Shown here one piece after another: positions 8,101 to 12,134 of a stretch of 12,134 bases of DNA. The notes under the pieces are model-generated. The model was not told the origin of the DNA and searched no databases. It was given only the letters and a program-made list of their open reading frames with translations. Location: NCBI GenBank assembly GCA_023432885.1, contig JAEZEU010000325.1, positions 1 to 12,134 on the forward strand, written 5' to 3'. The stretch is from Pseudomonadota bacterium (lineage in GTDB: Bacteria > Pseudomonadota > Alphaproteobacteria > Rhizobiales > Xanthobacteraceae). Position 1 is the stretch's first letter, and each line of letters opens with the position of its first letter. Made by a program: the position numbers and the translations under genes.

Positions 8101-8199
8101 GTGGTGCTCGCCACCGACCACCGGGCTGCGGCCGATTCCGAGCGGAGCAAGCAGATTGCCGATTACGATCTTGGTCGGAACGCCCTGAAAGCCGGCTGA
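5104..8199 (+). CDS. RND multidrug efflux transporter permease (AcrB/MexF-like, HAE1 type)
   Basis: A 1031-residue inner-membrane proton antiporter, full length for the HAE1 family. It starts MAFTDIFIKRPV, the classic N-terminus leading into transmembrane helix 1, followed by a large periplasmic loop, a cluster of helices from about residue 335 to 490, a second large loop, and a final helix cluster from about 845 to 1010. Proton-relay residues are intact: Asp400/Asp401 in GLVVDDAIVVVEN (AcrB 407/408) and Lys913 in GLITKHGILMVEF (AcrB 940), with RLRPILMTT further on. It would export hydrophobic compounds from the periplasm or outer membrane leaflet via the preceding adaptor. ATG 5104 has AGG (5095-5097) 6 bases upstream; TTG 5098 is an unlikely alternative. 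No outer-membrane factor gene follows. Substrate range cannot be read from the sequence. Confidence 0.97.
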   Translation: MAFTDIFIKRPVLSVVVSLLILLIGLRAATTLPIRQYPNLSNTVVTITTVYPGASADMIQGFITTPIEQAVASAEGVDYITSSSVLGTSTIQVFIKLNFNPNQALTEVLAKVNSVKYLIPKESNDPVVTKATGDTIAVMYLGFSSEELTGSAISDYLTRVVQPVLSTVDGVASADILGGQTFAMRLWLDPVRMAGRGVSSNDVAAAIAANNFQAAAGQTKGYFIVSNVSANTDLQSIDQFKQMIVKAKDGGFVRVEDIATVELAAQSTDASVAFNGEHAIFIGIKATPQGNPLTLVKGVRALFPELERNLPPSMKMKVAYDSTKFIQSSIDEVQKTLAEAVLIVVVVIFLFLASIRSVIIPVVTIPLSLIGVCILMLAAGFSFNLLTLLAMVLAIGLVVDDAIVVVENIHRHLEEGMPPVQASLKGAREIVGPVVSMTITLAAVYAPIGFLGGVTGALFREFAFTLAGAVIVSGVIALTLSPMMCSVFLKSAEEGRFARLVNHVFGGMTRGYGRLLDRSLDYRPITGLFAVTILGLVGFLYMHTSKELAPQEDQGIVFAITKAPKYANIDYIDFYGDKIDKDFAKFPETDLRFVLNGITGPQGGFAGMLLKPWDERKRTAQQLQPLVQAELSKIEGVNAFAFSLPPLPGGPGGLPVQMVINSTAGFQAVYEQMTKLKDAARKSGLFIVTDSDLEFNQPVVRVKVDRSKASDLGITMQSIGGALATLLGGNYVNRFNLEGRSYQVIPQVPRANRLSPESLDNYYVPSTTGQLVRLSTLVSVETGTDPNALTHFNQLNSATFSAVPMPGVSMGQAVEFLQDEAKNLPSGFSYDFLSDSRQYVHEGNQLLITFMFAIIIIFLVLAAQFESLRDPLVIMISVPMAIVGALIPLFFGVATMNIYTQVGLLTLVGLITKHGILMVEFANELQINERLDRRSAIEMAARIRLRPILMTTAAMVAGLLPLLTASGAGAASRFSIGLVVVAGMTIGTLFTLFVLPAVYVVLATDHRAAADSERSKQIADYDLGRNALKAG

Positions 8200-8204
8200 T
8201 CTAT

Positions 8205-8227
8205 CGGCGGCGCGTCGGCCGCCGCCG
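8205..8227 (+). other. Stable all-GC hairpin after the pump gene
   Basis: CGGCGGCG (8205-8212) and CGCCGCCG (8220-8227) form an eight-pair stem with a 7-base loop, starting 6 bases after the pump stop codon. There is no following T-tract, so it is not a canonical intrinsic terminator. It may protect the 3' end of the efflux mRNA or contribute to factor-dependent termination. Confidence 0.35.
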
Positions 8228-8305
8228 GTCTGATGGGGATGGTCGGTCTGCCCTCCCGCACCGCGGCAGGAGACAAATACCGCTGAACTTGCTAGCCTTG
8301 TTGGG

Positions 8306-8383
8306 ATGAGCAGTTCCACCCATCCCGGCACTCCAGAGGCGTGGGCGCTCGGCGCCGATGACGAGTGCGGGCGAACCGCATGA
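8306..8383 (+). CDS. Possible 25-codon leader ORF coupled to the cyclase
   Basis: ATG 8306 opens 25 codons, reading MSSSTHPGTPEAWALGADDE and then CGRTA, and stops at TGA 8381-8383, which overlaps the cyclase ATG (8380-8382) as ATGA. Its own ribosome site is weak. Since the cyclase ATG also lacks a clear Shine-Dalgarno sequence, translational coupling through this small frame is possible. It could equally be chance or the remnant 3' end of a lost gene, because the frame is open back to 8234 without an earlier ATG, GTG or TTG. No similarity is recognised. Confidence 0.22.
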   Translation: MSSSTHPGTPEAWALGADDECGRTA

Positions 8384-9627
8384 CTGCAAACATTCTTTTC
8401 GTCGATGACGAGGCCGACCTCGAGCCGCTGGTGCTGCAGAAATTCCGCCGCCAGATCCGCGACGGCGCGGTGAATTTCGTGTTTGCGCGCGACGGCCTGG
8501 AAGCGCTGCAAAAGCTCGAGGCCAATCCGGACCTCGACATGGTGGTGTCGGACATCAACATGCCCAGGATGGACGGGCTGTCACTGCTCGCCAAACTGGA
8601 GGAAGCCGACGACAAGAAGTCCACCATCATCGTTTCCGCCTATGGCGACATGAGCAACATCCGCACCGCCATGAACCGCGGCGCATTCGACTTCCTGACC
8701 AAGCCGATCGATTTCGCCGACCTGGAAGCCACCATCGACAAGACCATCCGCCATGTCGAGACGCTGCGCGAGGCGCGCCGTCGCCAGGCCGAGGCCGAGC
8801 GCGCGCACGCCTCGTTGTCGCGCTACTTCTCGCCGCAGCTGGCTAGCCGGCTTGCCAGCGGCGATGGCGGCGGCATGGAAGTGCACTGGCGCGAGATCGC
8901 GGCGATTTTCACCGACGTTACGGGCTTCACCTCGCTGGTGGAGACGGCCGAGCCGGAGGTCCTGAGCGGGCTGCTCAACGAATACGTGGGCGGCATGACG
9001 GAAATCGTATTCAATCACGAGGGCACGGTGGCCAAGGTGATGGGTGACGGCATCCAGATCCTGTTCAATGCGCCGGGCGACCAGCCCGATTTCGCAACGC
9101 GCGCGGTCGCCTGCGCGCACGATCTCGACGCCTGGGCCATGCAGTTCCGTGACCGTTGGCAAGGCAAGGGCGTCAAGTTCGGCACCACCCGCATCGGCGT
9201 GCATGCCGGCCCCGTGCTGGTCGGCAATTTCGGTGGCAACCGATTCTTCGACTACACGGCCTATGGCGACACCATCAACACGGCCTCGCGCCTGGAAGCC
9301 GCCAACAAGTTCCTGGGAACGCGCATCTGTGTCAGCGCGGCCGTGGCCGAAACCGCCGAAGGTTTCAGGGGCCGGCCGGTCGGCGACCTCGTGCTGCGGG
9401 GCCGCAGCGAGCCGTTGCGGGCCTATGAGCCGCTGCTGCCTGCGGTCTCCGCAGGACAGGCGACGGGGCAATATTGCGAGGCCTTCGCCAAGCTCGAGGC
9501 GGGCGATGCCAGCGCCATGCCTGCCTTTGCGGCGCTGGTCGGCGCGCATGCCGAGGACGCGCTTGCCGGTTTCCATCTCAAACGCCTGCTCAATGGCGCC
9601 AAGGGCGTGCGCATGCAGCTGGAATAA
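8380..9627 (+). CDS. Response regulator with class III adenylate/guanylate cyclase output domain
   Basis: A 415-residue cytoplasmic protein. The receiver domain (about 4-120) has acidic Asp9/Asp10, phosphoacceptor Asp58 in VVSDINMPRMDG, Ser86 and Lys108 (FLTKPID). A charged helical linker (about 124-150) leads to a class III cyclase domain (about 168-330). Metal ligands are Asp179 (FTDVTGF) and Asp223 (VMGDGIQILF); the base-selecting residues are Lys219 and Thr293, and the transition-state residues Asn300 and Arg304 (GDTINTASRLE). The Lys/Thr pair is the class IIIb pattern and predicts ATP as substrate, hence phosphorylation-gated cAMP. The last 75 residues form a helical tail common to related cyclases. 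No sensor kinase is nearby. ATG 8380 is chosen because the receiver starts immediately after; GTG 8365 would add only five residues. The next gene follows after 24 bases. Confidence 0.94.
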   Translation: MTANILFVDDEADLEPLVLQKFRRQIRDGAVNFVFARDGLEALQKLEANPDLDMVVSDINMPRMDGLSLLAKLEEADDKKSTIIVSAYGDMSNIRTAMNRGAFDFLTKPIDFADLEATIDKTIRHVETLREARRRQAEAERAHASLSRYFSPQLASRLASGDGGGMEVHWREIAAIFTDVTGFTSLVETAEPEVLSGLLNEYVGGMTEIVFNHEGTVAKVMGDGIQILFNAPGDQPDFATRAVACAHDLDAWAMQFRDRWQGKGVKFGTTRIGVHAGPVLVGNFGGNRFFDYTAYGDTINTASRLEAANKFLGTRICVSAAVAETAEGFRGRPVGDLVLRGRSEPLRAYEPLLPAVSAGQATGQYCEAFAKLEAGDASAMPAFAALVGAHAEDALAGFHLKRLLNGAKGVRMQLE

Positions 9628-9651
9628 GAACAAGCTTAAAAGGGGGGCACC

Positions 9652-10395
9652 ATGACGAATGACTTTGCGGCCGGCAATTACCGGTTCGTTCCGGCCGTCT
9701 TCCAGTATTCCGCGGGCACAGCCGCGCTTCCCGGCTACGAGGTCGAGCGGGTTCGTTTCGACAAGATGCCGAAGCTTGCCGACGGCTTTGCGAAGATCGC
9801 CGAGTACATCAAGGCCGCCGGCCGGCCGCTGACGTCGTTCTGCGCTTGCGAGCTGCGTTCGCCGGCCGCCTTCACGGATCAGGGCTTTTTCGAGTTCAAC
9901 CAGCATTATGTGAAGACGCTTGCCGAATGGGGCATCTATGACGGCAAGACCAATCCGGTGGCGCGCAGCAATGTCTGCCCGGAGATCGACCCGCCGGCGG
10001 AGCCGTCGTTCTATGCGTTTTGCTTCGTGCGGCCCAGCACCAGCACGACGCCGACTTTTGCCATCTCCGGGAGTGGAGAGGCGAAAGAAGGCGCAGGCCC
10101 TTATTCCGAGCGCACCGTGCGCTATCGCGACCTCAGCCCCGACGGCATCAGGGACAAGGTTCGCCATGTCGTCGGCGCCATGGAGAGCCGCATGGGCGCC
10201 TTCGGCTTTGGCTGGAAGGACGCGACCGCAGCGCAAGTCTATTCGATCCGCGACTACCATCACGCCGTCGCCGATGAACTGGTGAAACGCGGCGCCGCGC
10301 GGTCGGGGCTGACCTGGCACTTTGCCCGGCCGCCGGTGATCGATCTCGAATACGAGATGGATTGCCGCCGTGTCATGCGGGAGATCGTGATCTAG
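9652..10395 (+). CDS. Conserved protein, apparent tandem RidA/YjgF-like duplication
   Basis: A 247-residue soluble protein with no signal peptide or membrane segment. I do not recognise a characterised orthologue with certainty. The C-terminal half (about 135-240) reads like a RidA fold: FAISGSG, helices, ATAAQVYSIRDYHHAVADEL, then AARSGLTWHFARPPVIDLEYEMDC, matching the RidA pattern in which an Arg-Ser precedes the last strands. The N-terminal half repeats this order more loosely: LTSFCACELRSPAAFTDQGF, FNQHYVKTL, then VARSNVCPEIDPPAEPSFYAFCF (103-125). RidA proteins hydrolyse reactive enamines or imines. One possibility from memory is the CnbZ type of aminomuconate deaminase, which I cannot verify. 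Start ATG 9652 has AGGGGGG (9641-9647) just upstream. It is probably cotranscribed with the cyclase; whether they are functionally linked is unknown. Confidence 0.85.
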   Translation: MTNDFAAGNYRFVPAVFQYSAGTAALPGYEVERVRFDKMPKLADGFAKIAEYIKAAGRPLTSFCACELRSPAAFTDQGFFEFNQHYVKTLAEWGIYDGKTNPVARSNVCPEIDPPAEPSFYAFCFVRPSTSTTPTFAISGSGEAKEGAGPYSERTVRYRDLSPDGIRDKVRHVVGAMESRMGAFGFGWKDATAAQVYSIRDYHHAVADELVKRGAARSGLTWHFARPPVIDLEYEMDCRRVMREIVI

Positions 10396-10396
10396 T

Positions 10397-11281
10397 CTAG
10401 GCCCGCTCGCGCGGATCGAGTGCGTCGCGCAGGCCGTCGCCGACGAGGTTGAAGGAGAGCACCACCAGGAAGATCGCCAGCCCCGGCCAGATCGCCATCC
10501 ACGGTGCGCTGGTCAGAAAGCGTTGCGCTGAATTGAGCATGCTGCCCCAGGACGGCGCCGGCGGCTGCTGGCCGAGGCCGAGGAAGGAGAGCGCCGCCTC
10601 CGCAATGATGGCGGCGGCAATCGACAGCGTCGCCTGCACCAGGAGCGCCGGCAGGATGTTGGGCAGGATATGGAACAGCGCGATGCGCCAGGGCGGATTA
10701 CCCATAGCGCGCGCGGCCTCGACATAGTCCTCGACCTTGACGCTCATCACCTGGCCGCGGGTGAGGCGGATGAAGATCGGCGTGGCCGAGACGCCGATCG
10801 CGATCATGGCATTGCCGAGGCTCGGGCCGAGGAAGGCAGCGAGCGCGATGGCAAGGATAAGGAAGGGGCAGGCCAGCATGGCGTCTGTGATGCGGCTGAT
10901 CAGCGCATCGACGAAGCCGCCGCGATAGCCGGCGAGCAGCCCGAAGGGCACGCCGATCGCGAGCGCGATGCCGACCGAGATCGCGCCCGCCATCAGCGAG
11001 GCCCGCGCGCCGTAGATGACGCGGGCGAGGATGTCGCGGCCAAGATCGTCGGTCCCGAACCAGTGCTGCGCCGATGGCGCCTTGCGCACCAGCGACCAGC
11101 TCGTGGCGATGGGGTCATAAGGTGAGATCAGCGGCGCGAATACCGCGATCACGGCGAAGGCCGCAATCACGGCAAGCCCCACCACCGCGCCCTTCCGCCT
11201 GAACAGCCGCCGCAGCGCGCGCCGCGCCGGGCTTTCCAGTTCGTCGGACGTAACGGGGAGGGCGACGACGGCGTCGGTCAT
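10397..11281 (-). CDS. ABC transporter permease, DppC/OppC family
   Basis: A 294-residue inner-membrane permease for a peptide/nickel/opine-type importer. The cytoplasmic N-terminus and first helix GAVVGLAVIAAFAVIAVFAPLI (31-52) are followed by the family hallmark HWFGTDDLGRDILARVIYGA (73-92), further helices (about 95-118, 135-175, 205-235, 262-282) and the EAA loop YVEAARAMGNPPWRIALFHI (186-205), which contacts the ATPase. It forms a heterodimer with the DppB-like permease just upstream on the same strand. The gap is 4 bases, and its ribosome site GAGGGG (11290-11295) lies inside the last codons of that gene, so the two are tightly coupled. Its stop is one base from the stop of the convergent RidA-like gene. 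The name reflects family level; the transported substrate (dipeptide, oligopeptide, glutathione, metal chelate) cannot be told. Confidence 0.94.
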   Translation of the reverse strand: MTDAVVALPVTSDELESPARRALRRLFRRKGAVVGLAVIAAFAVIAVFAPLISPYDPIATSWSLVRKAPSAQHWFGTDDLGRDILARVIYGARASLMAGAISVGIALAIGVPFGLLAGYRGGFVDALISRITDAMLACPFLILAIALAAFLGPSLGNAMIAIGVSATPIFIRLTRGQVMSVKVEDYVEAARAMGNPPWRIALFHILPNILPALLVQATLSIAAAIIAEAALSFLGLGQQPPAPSWGSMLNSAQRFLTSAPWMAIWPGLAIFLVVLSFNLVGDGLRDALDPRERA

Positions 11282-11285
11282 GTCG

Positions 11286-12134
11286 TCATCCCCTCAGCCG
11301 CGGGTTGACGAGGACATAGGCGATGTCGGCGATCAGGTTGAGCGTGATGTAGATCGTTGCCGTGGTCAGGACCACGCCCTGCACAACGGCGTAGTCGCGA
11401 TTGAACACGGCATCGACGATGAGTTTGCCGAAGCCGGGAATCGAGAAAATCTGCTCGGTCAGCACGGCGCCCGAAAGCAGCGTGCCGAGTTCGAGTGCGC
11501 CGAGCGTGATCACCGGCGTCAGCGCGTTGCGCATCGCGTGCTTGAGGATCACTGAGCGCTCGAACAGGCCCTTGGCGCGTGCGGTGCGCACATAGTCGCT
11601 CTCCAGCACCTGCAGCATGGCGCTGCGCGTATGCCGCATCAGGATCGCGGCAATCGCATTGCCGAGCACGAAAGCCGGCATGATGGTGGAAGCGATGCTG
11701 GCACGCCAGTTCTCGGTGATGGGCACATAGCCCGAGGCGGGGAGCCAGCCGAGTTTGATCGAGAACAGGAAGATCAGCATGATGCCGAGCCAGAAGTTCG
11801 GCGTGGAGATGCCCCACAGCGCGAATATGTTGGCGCCGTAGTCGAGGGCGGTGCCTTTCTTGACCGCCGAGACGATGCCGGCAGGAATGCCGATCAGGAA
11901 CGCGATCACGATCGCCATCGAGGCAAGCTGGATGGTCACGGGCAGTTTCTGCGCGATCAGCTCGCGTACCGGCACCTTGTTGCGCAGGGATTCGCCGAAG
12001 TCGCCGGAGAGCACGCCCTTGACCCAGTAGATGTATTGGATCGGCACCGGCTGATCGAGCCGGTATTGCTGGCGGATTTGCGCGATGACAGCCGGGTCGC
12101 GTTCCTCGCCGGCCATCACGAGCGCGGGATCGCC
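11286..12134 (-). CDS. ABC transporter permease, DppB/OppB family (5' end outside window)
   Basis: The frame is open to the window edge and begins with GDPALVMAGEERDPAVIAQIRQQ. The GDPA motif is normally some 30-40 residues into DppB/OppB proteins, so the true start lies beyond 12134; the GTG/ATG near 12119 are internal. In view are 282 residues and the stop. Features include the periplasmic segment GVLSGDFGESLRNKVPV, helices from LPVTIQLASMAIVIAFLIGI onward, the family motif LPASGY and the EAA loop YVRTARAKGLFERSVILKHA. The C-terminus IADIAYVLVNPRLRG is complete. It pairs with the downstream DppC-like permease to form the membrane channel of a peptide-type importer; the binding protein and ATPase genes are presumably further right or elsewhere. 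Confidence 0.94.
   Translation of the reverse strand, partial: GDPALVMAGEERDPAVIAQIRQQYRLDQPVPIQYIYWVKGVLSGDFGESLRNKVPVRELIAQKLPVTIQLASMAIVIAFLIGIPAGIVSAVKKGTALDYGANIFALWGISTPNFWLGIMLIFLFSIKLGWLPASGYVPITENWRASIASTIMPAFVLGNAIAAILMRHTRSAMLQVLESDYVRTARAKGLFERSVILKHAMRNALTPVITLGALELGTLLSGAVLTEQIFSIPGFGKLIVDAVFNRDYAVVQGVVLTTATIYITLNLIADIAYVLVNPRLRG

Noticed and set aside
8281..8320. Promoter for the cyclase starting at TTGCTA (8289-8294)
   Set aside because: No acceptable -10 hexamer occurs at 16-18 bases downstream.
8581..10320. 579-codon minus-strand ORF
   Set aside because: It lies opposite the cyclase and the RidA-like gene, both well supported; it spans the intergenic gap only because high GC content keeps stop codons rare.

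Overview
The window looks like chromosome of a high-GC alphaproteobacterium of the Bradyrhizobium/Rhodopseudomonas group (Nitrobacteraceae). This is inferred from strong G/C-ending codon use, from dispersed palindromes of a kind I recall from that group (a GGTGGGCA-type repeat at 231-315 and a GTGGGTACCGGTTTTCC-type repeat at 1804-1861), and from the general look of the proteins. No replication, mobility, CRISPR, tRNA or rRNA feature was seen.

Layout from left to right. Bases 1-403 hold no convincing gene, only inverted repeats and a REP-like double hairpin. A cytochrome P450 lies on the minus strand (404-1624). Across a 250-base divergent gap, a translationally coupled pair of thiamine-diphosphate decarboxylase subunits resembling sulfopyruvate/phosphonopyruvate decarboxylase (ComD/ComE-like) lies on the plus strand (1875-3007). 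Next comes a compact efflux locus: a TetR regulator (3126-3827) with a palindromic putative operator just upstream, then a periplasmic adaptor (3829-5022) starting one base after the regulator stop, then a full-length RND pump (5104-8199). No outer-membrane channel gene is present, so the pump probably borrows one encoded elsewhere.

After a 180-base gap with a GC hairpin and a possible 25-codon leader ORF comes a response-regulator/class III nucleotide cyclase (8380-9627). Its substrate-selecting Lys/Thr pair predicts cAMP production. Right behind it is a 247-residue protein that appears to be a tandem RidA-like duplication (9652-10395). Its stop codon is one base away from the stop codon of a convergent minus-strand pair of Dpp/Opp-type ABC permeases (10397-11281, and 11286-12134 cut by the window edge). 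The rest of that importer (binding protein, ATPases) would lie beyond the right end.

Nothing here is clearly a new system. The points most worth checking are the ComDE-like pair without any sulfonate or coenzyme M genes, the probable promoter-embedded operator with a near-leaderless TetR start, the repeat abutting the ComD-like start codon, and the duplicated RidA-like protein paired with the cyclase.
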